Positions 9,804 to 20,953 of a stretch of DNA of 56,632 nt are shown here, one piece after another (position 1 is the first letter of the stretch; every line of letters begins with the position of its first letter). This stretch comes from Chromatiales bacterium (GTDB lineage Bacteria; Pseudomonadota; Gammaproteobacteria; Granulosicoccales; Granulosicoccaceae), in the NCBI GenBank assembly GCA_020631335.1, contig JAHDHK010000003.1, positions 1 to 56,632 on the forward strand, given 5' to 3'. Below the pieces are notes generated by a model. The model did not search any database, was not told the DNA's origin, and was given only the letters and a program-made list of their open reading frames with translations. The position numbers and the translations under genes are program-made.

Positions 9804-10622
9804 ATGGCAAACGGCGCGACACAATTTATCGGCAATTCTCTGGCGAAGTATCTAACCAAAACCGTCAGCAGCTACCAGCCGTTTTCAGTGCATCACCACA
9901 CGACGCTTGCCGCAGTGATGCAACCGGGTGATGTGCTACTGGTAGAGGGTGATCATCGCATTAGCACCGCCATTAAGTATCTGACGCAATCCACCTGGTC
10001 GCATGCTGCTCTTTATATCGGGACACAACGACATAGTGAAAGCAAAAAGCCGGTACAAGGTAAAAAGGATGAAGCGCTGTTGATTGAGGCCGATCTTGAA
10101 AACGGTGTAATCGCAGTGCCACTATCTAAATATACGAATTACAACATCCGTATTTGCAGGCCTTGCCAGCTGACAGCAGAAGACGCCGCCAGCGTGTGCG
10201 ACTACATGATCGACGGCATGGGTATGCAATATGACCTGAAAAACATTATCGACCTCGCCCGCTACCTGCTGCCACAGCCCCCGGTACCCGCACGCTGGCG
10301 ACGACGCATGCTGGCACTGGGAAGTGGAGATCCGACCCGTGCCGTGTGCTCGACGCTGATTGCAAAAGCCTTTCAATCGATCAGGTACCCGATACTCCCC
10401 AGCAAGATCTGCTGTAACCCGAAAAGCACGCTCGAACGTGAGATCATGCACATCCGCCACCATAGCCTGTTTACACCGCGGGACTTTGATGTATCACCCT
10501 ACTTCGACATCATAAAACCTGAGCTGAGTAATGGCTTTGACTACAAGTCACTCAACTGGCATGAGCACACAGCGTCGTTTTTAGAAACCGGACAGCTCGA
10601 CCCTCAGGGCAGCTGTGAATAA
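9804..10622 (+). CDS. YiiX/permuted NlpC-P60-like protein
   Basis: MQPGDVLLVEGDHRISTAIKYLTQSTWSHAALYIG and VCSTLIAKAFQSI motifs. Confidence 0.75.
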   Translation: MANGATQFIGNSLAKYLTKTVSSYQPFSVHHHTTLAAVMQPGDVLLVEGDHRISTAIKYLTQSTWSHAALYIGTQRHSESKKPVQGKKDEALLIEADLENGVIAVPLSKYTNYNIRICRPCQLTAEDAASVCDYMIDGMGMQYDLKNIIDLARYLLPQPPVPARWRRRMLALGSGDPTRAVCSTLIAKAFQSIRYPILPSKICCNPKSTLEREIMHIRHHSLFTPRDFDVSPYFDIIKPELSNGFDYKSLNWHEHTASFLETGQLDPQGSCE

Positions 10623-10633
10623 GCCGGGTAGCG

Positions 10634-11662
10634 TTATTCAACAGGCGGCTGGTACCCGAACGCATCCTGGTAGGCAAACAGTGCGGGCTGCCCGCCGGTG
10701 TGCCACATCAGCACATGCTTACCCTGCAGCTGATCAGCTTCCTGAAAAACTGCGCTCATGGTTTTACCGGAATACACAGGATCGATAAACAGGCCTTCGC
10801 GTCGGGCGGTCTTTTCTATCACTTCCCGGGCAGACTCGCTCATTATCCCGTAACCGGGTGCGAGCGCGATATCGGTGAGTTCAATACAGGAAGATGGCAC
10901 AGGCCCGATCAGCATTTCACCCAGCTCGTTCAAACGCGTTACCACTCTTTTGTGCTGTAAAGATTTTGATCGACGCACGCAAACACCACGCACCGGTATG
11001 TCTATACCGAGCATGCGCAGCCCGTACAACACACCTATGTGTGTCAGCGCGCTGCCGGATGGAATGTAAATGACATCGACCCGATCCATCGTTTGCAGCT
11101 GATCGGCAATTTCCATTGCAGCAGACACATACCCCAGCGCACCGAGTGGCGGGTGCTGCATACCAAGGTGAACCACATACGGACAGGCACCGCTTTGCAG
11201 TAACCTGCCAGCCAGATCATCAAGCGCCGCATCTGCACCGCTTTCGTCTTCTCCAACGCCATAATGATGCACGCTTGCACCCAACAGCCTGTTCAACAAT
11301 ACGTTGCCACTGCTGCGGTAATGCTCACTGTCCGTCGCCACGCGATCTTCCAGCTGAACATGGCAGGCCATCCCGAGTTTTGCCGCCATCGCTGCAGTTG
11401 TACGGACAAAATTCGACTGTACGGCACCGGTGATCAACACAGTATCGGCGTGTTGCTCACAAGCCTGTCCCAGATAAAACTCCAGCTGTCGGACTTTGTT
11501 ACCCCCAAAACCGATGCCGGTACAGTCATCACGCTTGATCGACAGCCTGAGACCCAGGTCGGATGACAGATTATTCAAAGACTCTACCGGCGTGGGTGCA
11601 TGAGTCATACGCACGCGTGGAAAACGATCCAGCGCTTTTGAGAGTGAAGCTTTTCCGGTCAT
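10634..11662 (-). CDS. PLP-dependent D-cysteine desulfhydrase / ACC deaminase family protein
   Basis: 342 aa; LSIKRDDCTGIGFGGNKVRQLEFYL, GAVQSNFVRTTAAMAAKLG, HTGGQPALFAY. Confidence 0.88.
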   Translation of the reverse strand: MTGKASLSKALDRFPRVRMTHAPTPVESLNNLSSDLGLRLSIKRDDCTGIGFGGNKVRQLEFYLGQACEQHADTVLITGAVQSNFVRTTAAMAAKLGMACHVQLEDRVATDSEHYRSSGNVLLNRLLGASVHHYGVGEDESGADAALDDLAGRLLQSGACPYVVHLGMQHPPLGALGYVSAAMEIADQLQTMDRVDVIYIPSGSALTHIGVLYGLRMLGIDIPVRGVCVRRSKSLQHKRVVTRLNELGEMLIGPVPSSCIELTDIALAPGYGIMSESAREVIEKTARREGLFIDPVYSGKTMSAVFQEADQLQGKHVLMWHTGGQPALFAYQDAFGYQPPVE

Positions 11663-11894
11663 TGGCAGTGATCTGATTGACGTTGATTCTATGGTAACGC
11701 GGGTATGAACAGCACGCCTGACTGATCGGGACAGATTGTCTCAAAACACGATCGCACTTTGGTAAACGACGGCTCACCTGACCGTTCAAACCCATTGTTT
11801 TATCTAATAAGTCTCATTTCCGTGATGCCAGAATCAGCGTACATGCCCGTGAGCACACTACTTGCTGCCGCCCATTTGATTAAGTCACATACAT

Positions 11895-13253
11895 ATGCCA
11901 CAACCCATCCATGAGGGTTCCAGAACGACTATGTCTGATCTCATAAAGCGCTACGGCGTCATGCCCGCGGCGGCGCTACTATGTGTCACCAGCGGATGCG
12001 CTACTGTCGATACAGCGTTCGACAAGGACTACATCGACTATACAACCGGCAAGGTCGAATACAACGACATCGAGCCGGCACTCGGCGCAGCCATACCCGC
12101 CCCCAACAGAATCAAACCCGGTCTCTATGCATCAGCAGGCCTGGGGGTAAGCTACCTGACACCGGAAACCGGCAATGCACCGGGTGTGGACGTGAATGAG
12201 CCCACGGTACCCGGCGGGCAGGTCACGCTTGGACTCGATCTCAACAAACATCTTTCACTCGAAATGCACTCAGCCGACCTTGGCAGTGCAGGCCTCAGCC
12301 CGGCAGGTCGAGTGAACTATCATGCCAACGGTGCCAGTGCGCTGTATTACGCTGGCAAAAGTCGCCACCAGAAGGGACGACGCGGACTCAGTGCCTTTGG
12401 CAGACTCGGCGTTGCCTCGATGGAAAACAGCCCCGTCGGCCCGGTGAACTATTCCGGACCGGAAGAGCTCGGGCCGCTGTATGGCGGCGGCCTCGAATAC
12501 AACACGCGATCAGGGCTGGGTATGCGTGCAGAACTGATCAGTTTCGACACCGATGCGCAGTATGCACAGCTTGGTCTGATGTATCGCCTCGGGCAACGCA
12601 AGCCGGCTGATTTCGAAATCCTTGAAGTGGTTGAAGCACCGGTGGTCGTGCCCCCCGTCGAACCTGCCATTGTCGAGCAAACCGTCGCTGAGCCCATAAC
12701 CGAGCAACCGGTTCTGAGCGATAGTCGTTTAATGCCACCGGAGGAATCTGAAGCAACACAAGATGCCGCTGAAAGTATCCTTCCGGTGCCCATGATGGCC
12801 GCCGCGTCTCTGCCGAAAGATACCGACCGCGATGGCGTGCTCGATCGTTCGGACGAGTGCCCGGGCACCTTTCGCAACAGTACAGTTGACCGCAACGGCT
12901 GCGCAATTTTCGCAGGCTCAATTGAAGGAATTACATTCAAAACCGCTTCTGCAGAGCTGACTGATTCCGCTGTCGATATACTGGATGATGCCAGCAGAAC
13001 CCTGCGCAGCTACCCTCGAACCCACCTGACTATCAAAGCACACACCGATAATCAGGGTGACTCGAACAAGAACCAGATGCTGTCGGAACGTCGGGCAAAA
13101 ACAGTGGTCGATTTTCTCGCACGCCGCGGATTCCCATATGCCCGCATGACCGCAAAAGCTTATGGAGAGCGCAGTCCACTGGAAAGCAACGACACCGCAC
13201 AGGGTCGAGCGAAAAACCGGCGAGTGGAGATTTTTGCATCCAACCCGCGGTAA
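11895..13253 (+). CDS. OmpA-family outer membrane protein with thrombospondin-3-like repeat
   Basis: 452 aa; signal or lipobox-like GCATVDTAF, DTDRDGVLDRSDECPGT, C-terminal OmpA domain IKAHTDNQGDSNKNQMLSERRAKTVVDFL...AKNRRVEI. Confidence 0.88.
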   Translation: MPQPIHEGSRTTMSDLIKRYGVMPAAALLCVTSGCATVDTAFDKDYIDYTTGKVEYNDIEPALGAAIPAPNRIKPGLYASAGLGVSYLTPETGNAPGVDVNEPTVPGGQVTLGLDLNKHLSLEMHSADLGSAGLSPAGRVNYHANGASALYYAGKSRHQKGRRGLSAFGRLGVASMENSPVGPVNYSGPEELGPLYGGGLEYNTRSGLGMRAELISFDTDAQYAQLGLMYRLGQRKPADFEILEVVEAPVVVPPVEPAIVEQTVAEPITEQPVLSDSRLMPPEESEATQDAAESILPVPMMAAASLPKDTDRDGVLDRSDECPGTFRNSTVDRNGCAIFAGSIEGITFKTASAELTDSAVDILDDASRTLRSYPRTHLTIKAHTDNQGDSNKNQMLSERRAKTVVDFLARRGFPYARMTAKAYGERSPLESNDTAQGRAKNRRVEIFASNPR

Positions 13254-13575
13254 GCGAAAAATCCAGACTGCAGGATATCCCGGTGGGTGGCTGCGCTCAG
13301 CCGCCCGCTGTTAAACCCCCTCACCTCTAAACCCGGCGCTGTTGTCATCCCTCGACAGCCCGCTCATGTCCACCTCTGGTGCCTATACAACGACGGACAA
13401 TGATCGAATTGCGTCCGTTATCTGCCAGCGGGCTTTGCACTTGTAACTTTTTGCGTTTCAGACTGTCAGTACCCCTGTTGATTTCTATCCACGCCATGAA
13501 AGCGGCATCTGCTAGAATTTCGCCGCCGGCATGTACCGGGAATCAAAAAACCACCTCGACGACTGCTGAAACATA

Positions 13576-14787
13576 ATGAAACGAACATCCAGATACCTCT
13601 GCCGCCTGCTTGCACCATTGACCGCAGCGATCACTATCAGCAGTGCTACTGTAGCCGCAGAGATCGACCAGGCCTGGGACGAAACGTTAAAAGAAGCCAG
13701 TGGCCAGACGGTGTATTTTAACGCCTGGGGTGGCAGCGACAGAATCAATGGCTATCTGTCGTGGGCAGCGGAACATCTGAAAAACGATTATGACGTTACC
13801 CTTGAACACGTGAAAATCGGCGATATTGCAGAGGTAGTCAGTCAACTCGAAGCAGCCAAAGCGGTTGGCAGAAATGACGAAGGCAATGTCGATTTAATGT
13901 GGGTAAATGGCGAGAACTTCGCCAATATGAAAAATAACGGACTCACCTGGGGGGCATTTGCGACCACACTGCCCAATGCCGCCAAGCTGCAGGACTCAGC
14001 ATCATTAACAATGGATTTCTCGGTACCGGTTGACGGGCTTGAGTCACCCTGGGGCGGCGCTCAGCTAGTGTTTATCTACGACACCCAGGCAACCGGAAAC
14101 CCACCGGCATCAGCCGCAGAATTGCTGCAGTTTGTAAAAGACGGGGGTCGCTTTGCCTACCCTGCTCCTCCGGTCTTCCATGGAACCACCATGGTCAAGC
14201 AACTGCTCCATGAACTAACCGACAGCAAAGAGGCGTTGTCAGCCCCGGTTGATCAGGCGGATTTCGACGCTGTGACTGCACCGCTATGGGCTTATCTGGA
14301 CGAGTTGCATCCATTGCTGTGGGGCAAAGGAAAATCGTGGCCGGCCAGTGCAGAAAACACCCGGCAAATGGTGGACGACGGCGAACTCGATATTTCTATC
14401 TCATTCAACCCGAATGAAGCCAGTGCCGCGGTCAGAGCCGGCCAGTTGCCGGAGTCCGTTCGCACTTACACGTTCACGCAGGGCACGATTGGCAACACGC
14501 ACTTTGTGACGATACCGTTCAATGCCAAAGCCAAAGCCGGTGCAATGGTCGTAGCGAATTTTTTCCTGTCGGCCGAGGCTCAGGCACGCAAAGCTGACCC
14601 GCAGTACTGGGGCGACCCGACCGTTCTGGACATCTCCACACTCGACGCCGAATCAAAAGCATTGTTCGCGGCTATCGATCTGGGCCCATGGGCACTGCCT
14701 ATCGGGTCAGGTAAAACCCTTCCGGAACCACATGCTTCATGGGCAGAGGCATTAGAAAAGGCGTGGCTGACCCGCTACGGGAATTAA
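13576..14787 (+). CDS. ynjB: ABC transporter substrate-binding protein, YnjB family
   Basis: 403 aa; secretion signal, VYFNAWGGSDRINGYLSWAAEHLK; first gene of an SBP-permease-ATPase set. Confidence 0.82.
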   Translation: MKRTSRYLCRLLAPLTAAITISSATVAAEIDQAWDETLKEASGQTVYFNAWGGSDRINGYLSWAAEHLKNDYDVTLEHVKIGDIAEVVSQLEAAKAVGRNDEGNVDLMWVNGENFANMKNNGLTWGAFATTLPNAAKLQDSASLTMDFSVPVDGLESPWGGAQLVFIYDTQATGNPPASAAELLQFVKDGGRFAYPAPPVFHGTTMVKQLLHELTDSKEALSAPVDQADFDAVTAPLWAYLDELHPLLWGKGKSWPASAENTRQMVDDGELDISISFNPNEASAAVRAGQLPESVRTYTFTQGTIGNTHFVTIPFNAKAKAGAMVVANFFLSAEAQARKADPQYWGDPTVLDISTLDAESKALFAAIDLGPWALPIGSGKTLPEPHASWAEALEKAWLTRYGN

Positions 14788-14937
14788 CAACAGCGCCACT
14801 GCCCCACTGATGCTCTTGAGAATCCACCGATCACAGGGCGCAACGCATGTTGCCCGCCCTGGTCCGGCTTCGCGTACGCCAACCAACATCAACCGAATCA
14901 GCATCTCTGCATCGCACTATTCCAAGCGACAGTTGTA

Positions 14938-16575
14938 ATGTTCCGCCTGACCGCCACTGCGATTGCGCTCGCCTTCTTTCTGCCGCTGGTCGTCGGTATT
15001 GCCGGCAGTGTTGTACCTGCGTTCGGGCTCATGCCCTCAATCGCACAGGGCAACGGGTTTGAACAACTGTTTAACGACCCGCGTTTTCTGCCATCGATCT
15101 GGTTGTCGTTAAAAACCGGGATCACCGCAACAGTAATCGCATTACTGGTCACTATCGCCACACTCGTGTGTGCACACGGCACACGGCTGTGGCGATTTCT
15201 GATTGCGTGCCTTCCTCCGTTGCTGGCAGTACCGCATGCCGCACTGGCGGTCGGACTGATTTTTCTGATTGCCCCCAGTGGCTGGCTGGTGCGGCTGATT
15301 TCACCCGAACTCACCGGCTGGAGCCGCCCGCCAACCGCATGGGTGGTACCGGACAGCGGAGGCTGGTCACTGATTCTCGGGCTCGTCATTAAAGAGACAC
15401 CGTTTCTGTTACTCACCGCAGCAGCGCAACTTTCGACGTTAAAAGTAGACGCTGCACTGCGTATAGGACGTACGCTCGGCTATGCGCCTGCACGCTGCTG
15501 GAGTCGACTTATCCTGCCACGCCTCTATCCGCGCATCAGACTGACGCTGCTTATTGTGCTGGCTTTCAACCTGAGTGTTGTTGATGTTGCCATTTTACTG
15601 GGGCCGGGTAATCCGCCGACATTTTCTGTGTTTTTATTGTCAATCGTGAACGACCCCGGTTCCCGCGCGGTTGCCTCTGCCGGTGCCCTGCTGCTGGCCG
15701 CCGGTGTTGCCGCTGTTTATTGTGTGGTTTTTCTGTTGGAAAAAACGATATCTGCCATAGCGCACGCCCGACGCGAAAGCGGGCAACGTGGCAAGGCAAT
15801 GCAAAGCCTGCGTACATTCGGACAGTCACTGATTGCCGGCATTCAGATCATCAGCATTGCATCACTTATCCTTTTGCTGCTGTGGAGTTTTACCCGCCGC
15901 TGGCGATTTCCAAACACTCTGCCCACCGAGTGGACGTTAAACCACTGGACCAGTCGTTCGGTAGAATTTGCATCACCGTTGTTTACCACGCTGAGTATTG
16001 CGTTGATGACACTGGTGCTTGCTCTGGTTGCCGCCATCGCGTGGCTGGAATGTGAACGTCGCGGCACCGTCCCGCAAATCGACTGGTTGTGGTACGTGCC
16101 GCTGCTGATTCCACAGGTCACTCTGTTATTCGGCTGGCAGGCGGTTGCTCTGTTAACCGGTGCTGACGGCAAGTGGCTGACAGTGGTTTATTCACACTGG
16201 GTTTATGCATTACCGTATGTCGTGTTGCTGTTGGCCGTGGCATGGCGGGAACTTGATCCCAACTGGAACAACGCCGCCGCAGTACTTGGCGCAGGTTACT
16301 GGCGCACCTTGTTCAGAGTGCGAATACCATTGCTGATCAAGCCTGTCAGTCAGGCAGCAGCGGTGGCGCTGGCAGTCAGCGTGGCGCAATACCTGCCGAC
16401 CTTATTGCTCGGAGCCGGCCGTCATCAGACACTTGCCATCGAACTGGTGACCAGCTTCTCCGGTGTCGACAGGCGTATTATTGCTACACTTGCCACCATG
16501 CAGAGCCTGTTGCCGCTACTCGCATTTTGCGCTGCTCTCTGGCTTCCCAGACTTGTCCATAAACAACGCACATGA
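14938..16575 (+). CDS. ynjC: ABC transporter permease (double permease), YnjC family
   Basis: 545 aa with two permease halves, each with an EAA-like region (AALRIGRTLGYAPARCWSRLILPRL; NNAAAVLGAGYWRTLFRVRIPLL). Confidence 0.85.
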   Translation: MFRLTATAIALAFFLPLVVGIAGSVVPAFGLMPSIAQGNGFEQLFNDPRFLPSIWLSLKTGITATVIALLVTIATLVCAHGTRLWRFLIACLPPLLAVPHAALAVGLIFLIAPSGWLVRLISPELTGWSRPPTAWVVPDSGGWSLILGLVIKETPFLLLTAAAQLSTLKVDAALRIGRTLGYAPARCWSRLILPRLYPRIRLTLLIVLAFNLSVVDVAILLGPGNPPTFSVFLLSIVNDPGSRAVASAGALLLAAGVAAVYCVVFLLEKTISAIAHARRESGQRGKAMQSLRTFGQSLIAGIQIISIASLILLLLWSFTRRWRFPNTLPTEWTLNHWTSRSVEFASPLFTTLSIALMTLVLALVAAIAWLECERRGTVPQIDWLWYVPLLIPQVTLLFGWQAVALLTGADGKWLTVVYSHWVYALPYVVLLLAVAWRELDPNWNNAAAVLGAGYWRTLFRVRIPLLIKPVSQAAAVALAVSVAQYLPTLLLGAGRHQTLAIELVTSFSGVDRRIIATLATMQSLLPLLAFCAALWLPRLVHKQRT

Positions 16576-17258
16576 ATAACCTTACCGTCGAGTCTCTACA
16601 GTTAACGCTTCCGGACGGCAGCAGGTTGTGTCAGGACTTGTCGTTCAGCATTGAGCCCGGTCGCGTACTCGCGCTGATGGGGCCAAGCGGAAGTGGCAAG
16701 TCGACTATTTTGAGCTGGATCACCGGCACAATAGACCCGCATATCAAAGCCAGTGGCGAAGTCTGGCTGGGTAAAACCCGGCTGACCGATTTACCGGCTG
16801 AGAAGCGCAACCTGGGTCTGATGCTGCAACAGGATTATCTTTTTCCACACATGTCCGTCGGTGAAAATTTAAAGTTCGGTCTGCGTGGCGGCTCTAAAAA
16901 ACAACGCGAGCAAACTGTCGAACAAAGCCTTGAACAAGCCGGCCTTGGAGGTATGGCCGGACGTGATCCGGGCACACTGAGCGGTGGTCAACGGGCGCGT
17001 GTCAGCCTGCTGCGTACGCTGTTGTCAGAACCGAATGCACTGTTGCTCGATGAGCCATTCTCCCGATTAGACGTCAACCTGCGTGAACAGATCCGAAAAT
17101 TCACCTGGGAGCGTGCAAAGCATCTGCCGACGCTGCTGGTTACACACGATATTGCCGATATTCCTGCGCATGCTACACGTGTAGACCTCGCGCACAGTAC
17201 CCCGGCGCAACAGCAGGTACAGCCTGAGACTATGCACATTGAGCAAGCCGGACACTAA
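16572..17258 (+). CDS. ynjD: ABC transporter ATP-binding protein, YnjD family
   Basis: Walker A GPSGSGKST, signature LSGGQRARVSLLRTLL, Walker B ALLLDEPF; overlaps ynjC stop. Confidence 0.9.
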   Translation: MNNLTVESLQLTLPDGSRLCQDLSFSIEPGRVLALMGPSGSGKSTILSWITGTIDPHIKASGEVWLGKTRLTDLPAEKRNLGLMLQQDYLFPHMSVGENLKFGLRGGSKKQREQTVEQSLEQAGLGGMAGRDPGTLSGGQRARVSLLRTLLSEPNALLLDEPFSRLDVNLREQIRKFTWERAKHLPTLLVTHDIADIPAHATRVDLAHSTPAQQQVQPETMHIEQAGH

Positions 17259-17431
17259 CCACGCGTTCAATGCCCAATGAGCAACCACGACGCAAGCCAC
17301 TGCATTCCAATGCTACCAACATTTACTGATTGGCGATAAGCACACAGCAATGCAACTTACGAATGTCAGCACGAATGCCGTAGTTCACAGGGACGTTGTT
17401 AACACCCCCTGCTGCAACGGTGACTATCTCC

Positions 17432-18049
17432 ATGCTGGATAAACATGTCGTCCCGGTGATCAAACCACCTTTGCGCGCGGCAGCTGTGTGGCTGCACAAA
17501 AAAGGTATAAGAGCTGACCACGTCACCACCGCAGGATTTGTTGTCGGCTTAATCGGAGTACTGATGGTTGCTGTCAGTCAGCCATTGGCTGGTTTGTTCG
17601 CATTGCTGCTCAACCGACTCGCAGACGGCATTGACGGAGAACTGGCCCGACTGCACACACCCACCGATGCCGGTGCCTTTCTCGACATTTCACTCGACTT
17701 TATTTTCTACGCCATTTTTCCAGTGGGGTTTGCCATTGCCAGCCCCGATACCAATGCATTACCGGCGGCGGTGCTGGTGGCCAGTTTTGTCGGCACAGGG
17801 GCAAGCTTTCTTGCATTTTCGTCGATGGCCGGAAAACGCGATATCAAGCACCCGGAGTTCGGCTACAAGGGCTTGTATTATCTGGACGGACTCGCGGAAG
17901 GCACAGAAACGATCATCTGCTTTGTAGTCATGTGCCTGTTACCGGGCTACTTCCCGGTAATCGCATGGATATTTGCAGCGATATGTATTGTCACTGCATT
18001 CAACCGGGTAGCGTTTGGCTACCTGACGCTTAAAAAACAACCTGAATAG
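17432..18049 (+). CDS. ynjF: CDP-alcohol phosphatidyltransferase family protein, YnjF-like
   Basis: DGIDGELARLHTPTDAGAFLD matches the CDP-OH-P transferase motif DGx2ARx8Gx3Dx3D-like; ORF 17396..18049, likely start at 17432. Confidence 0.82.
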   Translation: MLDKHVVPVIKPPLRAAAVWLHKKGIRADHVTTAGFVVGLIGVLMVAVSQPLAGLFALLLNRLADGIDGELARLHTPTDAGAFLDISLDFIFYAIFPVGFAIASPDTNALPAAVLVASFVGTGASFLAFSSMAGKRDIKHPEFGYKGLYYLDGLAEGTETIICFVVMCLLPGYFPVIAWIFAAICIVTAFNRVAFGYLTLKKQPE

Positions 18050-18090
18050 AACGACGCATTCTTATTGACTCAGCCGTCCTTAACCCTAGG

Positions 18091-19920
18091 CTAGGCAGCC
18101 GCTCTTGAAGCACGCTTACGATCAGTTTCCTTGAGCATTTTCTTACGCAGTCTGATGCTCTCAGGTGTGACTTCAACCAGCTCATCGTCTTCAATAAATT
18201 CCAGCGCCTGCTCAAGGGTATGAATGATAGGCGGTGTCAGCGTCAGCGCTTCATCTGTGCCGGATGCACGGATGTTGGTCAGTTGCTTGCCCTTGGTGGC
18301 ATTGACAGTCAAATCATTCGAGCGAGTGTGAATACCGATGATCTGACCTTCATAGATGTCCACTGCGTGACCCAGAAACAATCGCCCGCGATCCTGCAGG
18401 TTAAACAGTGAAAATGCAGCTGTTTTTCCAGTGACCATGGATACCAGCACACCATTCTGGCGAGCTGCGACCTTGCCGGCTTTCACCTGCCCGTAGTGAT
18501 CAAAAACACTGGTCAGAATACCGGAACCAGACGTCATCGTTAAAAACTGTCCTCGAAAACCGATCAGACCGCGAGACGGAATAACAAATTCCATTTTGAC
18601 GCGACCTTTACCATCAGGTTCCATGTTTTTCATTTCGGCTTTGCGCAAACCGAGCTCTTCCATTACCCCGCCCTGATGGGCGTCTTCAACATCGACGACC
18701 AGCATTTCAAACGGCTCCTGAATAACGCCGTCAATTTCTTTTTGAATAACCTCAGGTCGTGACACGCCCACTTCAAAGCCTTCGCGTCGCATGGTTTCAA
18801 TCAACACTGACAGGTGTAACTCACCTCTGCCGGACACTTTGAATTTATCGGCGGTGTCACCTTCTTCAACTCGCAGTGCGACGTTATGGATCAGTTCCTG
18901 TTCGAGCCGCTCACGAATATTGCGCGAGGTGACATATTTGCCTTCCTTTCCGGCAAATGGAGAATCGTTGACACTGAAAGTCATGCTAACCGTTGGCTCA
19001 TCTACCGACAACGCCGGCAGTGCCTCAACGTTGTTAGGATCGCAAAGCGTGTCAGAGATGCCCAGCCCGTCTATACCGGTGATACAGACAATGTCTCCAG
19101 CGGTCGCCTGATCGGTATCAACGCGCTCAAGCCCCATGTACCCTTTGACGTTGAGGACCCTGCCTTTGCGCTCATTACCGCTGGCAGCTTTGATCACGAC
19201 TTGCTGATTCGGCGTGAGCACTCCACGCGTAATTCGACCAACGCCGATCACCCCGACGTAACTGTCGTAGTCGAGCGCTGATATCTGCATTTGGAAGTCA
19301 CCGGCAATATCAACATCAGGCGTGGGGACTTTCTCCGTAATCATTTCAAACAGAGGCGTCATATCTTCAGCCATATCGTCGTAATCAAGCCCGGCAATAC
19401 CGTTGATGGCCGACGTATAGATCACCGGAAAATCCAGCTGCTCATCAGTTGCCCCCAGCCGATCAAACAAATCAAACACCTGATCCATCACCCAGTCAGG
19501 CCGTGCACCGGGACGATCAATTTTGTTGATCACAACAATCGGATTGAGACCCTGCTCAAACGCTTTTGAGGTCACAAACCGCGTTTGCGGCATGGGGCCA
19601 TCTACCGCATCGACCAGCAGCAGCACGCTGTCGACCATTGAGAGCACCCGCTCTACTTCGCCGCCAAAGTCGGCGTGCCCCGGTGTGTCAACGATGTTTA
19701 TACGGAAGTCACGCCACTCGATGGCGGTGTTTTTGGCGAGAATCGTTATTCCCCGCTCTTTCTCCTGGTCATTCGAATCCATGATGCGTTCTGCATCCTG
19801 GGACTTGCGATCGAGCGTACCTGACTGGTTCAGGAGTTTGTCGACCAAAGTGGTTTTACCATGGTCGACGTGCGCAATGATGGCAATATTGCGGAGATTA
19901 TCGGTAGTTTTCTGGGACAT
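18091..19920 (-). CDS. typA: Translational GTPase TypA/BipA
   Basis: 609 aa; [61 protein letters not shown]. Confidence 0.97.
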   Translation of the reverse strand: MSQKTTDNLRNIAIIAHVDHGKTTLVDKLLNQSGTLDRKSQDAERIMDSNDQEKERGITILAKNTAIEWRDFRINIVDTPGHADFGGEVERVLSMVDSVLLLVDAVDGPMPQTRFVTSKAFEQGLNPIVVINKIDRPGARPDWVMDQVFDLFDRLGATDEQLDFPVIYTSAINGIAGLDYDDMAEDMTPLFEMITEKVPTPDVDIAGDFQMQISALDYDSYVGVIGVGRITRGVLTPNQQVVIKAASGNERKGRVLNVKGYMGLERVDTDQATAGDIVCITGIDGLGISDTLCDPNNVEALPALSVDEPTVSMTFSVNDSPFAGKEGKYVTSRNIRERLEQELIHNVALRVEEGDTADKFKVSGRGELHLSVLIETMRREGFEVGVSRPEVIQKEIDGVIQEPFEMLVVDVEDAHQGGVMEELGLRKAEMKNMEPDGKGRVKMEFVIPSRGLIGFRGQFLTMTSGSGILTSVFDHYGQVKAGKVAARQNGVLVSMVTGKTAAFSLFNLQDRGRLFLGHAVDIYEGQIIGIHTRSNDLTVNATKGKQLTNIRASGTDEALTLTPPIIHTLEQALEFIEDDELVEVTPESIRLRKKMLKETDRKRASRAAA

Positions 19921-20167
19921 ATCGGCTGGGCTGGACCGGCCTATGCCGGTAGAAATACATTAATTAAGAGGCGCGATTATACAGATCGCTGGCCAAAAGC
20001 GTACCAGCAGGGAATATTAAGTTACTTATCTGCGGATCGAGTGTAGGTTTCAACCCTGATTTTTACCAGCATTCGTGTAAATGCCGTCAATATTTCGCAA
20101 TAGCTTCGCGCTCTGTCGCCCGGTGACGGATGGCGTGGCACAGATGAATTGTGCGGCAATGTATGGC

Positions 20168-20953
20168 CTACGAATTAACCAGCACCTCAGGCGGCTCTTT
20201 CGCCCCGGTCATGAATGCGACGGCATCGGACATGGAATATTCATTCGGATCGATGACGCACAACCGTTTGCCCAGCCGGTGTACGTGAATGCGATCTGCA
20301 ACCTCGAATACGTGCGGCATATTGTGCGAAATTAGAATAATAGGAATACCGCGTGCCCGCACATCCTGGATCAACTCGAGTACTCGTCGCGACTCTTTGA
20401 CCCCAAGTGCGGCTGTCGGCTCATCCATTATGATAACTTTCGAGCCGAACGCGGCTGCTCTGGCGACGGCCACCCCCTGACGCTGACCACCCGACAACGT
20501 TTCTACAGACTGCGATATATTCTGAATGGTCAGCAAACCTAGTTCCGAGAGTTTGTCACGCGCCTGTTTTTCCATTTCTTTGCGATCGAGCTTGCGAAAC
20601 CACTTACCCATCACCCCGGGCTTGCGAAGCTCACGCCCGAGAAACATGTTGTCGGTTATCGACAGCGCCGGAGACAACGCCAGGTTCTGGTAGACGGTTT
20701 CAATGCCGGCATCACGCGCCTGCATCGGTGAGCTGAAGTTGACAGACTGACCATTCAGCCAGATTTGCCCGCCATCAGGCGTCACTGCCCCGGATATAGC
20801 TTTAATCAGTGTCGACTTGCCTGCCCCGTTATCACCGATTACCGCGAGCACTTCACCCGGGTAGAGTTCAAGATCAGCGTTGTCCAGCGCCACGACGCGA
20901 CCATAGCGTTTGGTCAGTCGAGAGGCTTTAAGCACGGGTTCGCGCTGGCTCAT
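20168..20953 (-). CDS. frcA: Sugar (fructose/ribose-type) ABC transporter ATP-binding protein
   Basis: Walker A GDNGAGKSTLIKA, signature LSGGQRQGVAVARAAAF; ATG at 20953 overlaps permease stop (ATGA). Confidence 0.9.
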   Translation of the reverse strand: MSQREPVLKASRLTKRYGRVVALDNADLELYPGEVLAVIGDNGAGKSTLIKAISGAVTPDGGQIWLNGQSVNFSSPMQARDAGIETVYQNLALSPALSITDNMFLGRELRKPGVMGKWFRKLDRKEMEKQARDKLSELGLLTIQNISQSVETLSGGQRQGVAVARAAAFGSKVIIMDEPTAALGVKESRRVLELIQDVRARGIPIILISHNMPHVFEVADRIHVHRLGKRLCVIDPNEYSMSDAVAFMTGAKEPPEVLVNS

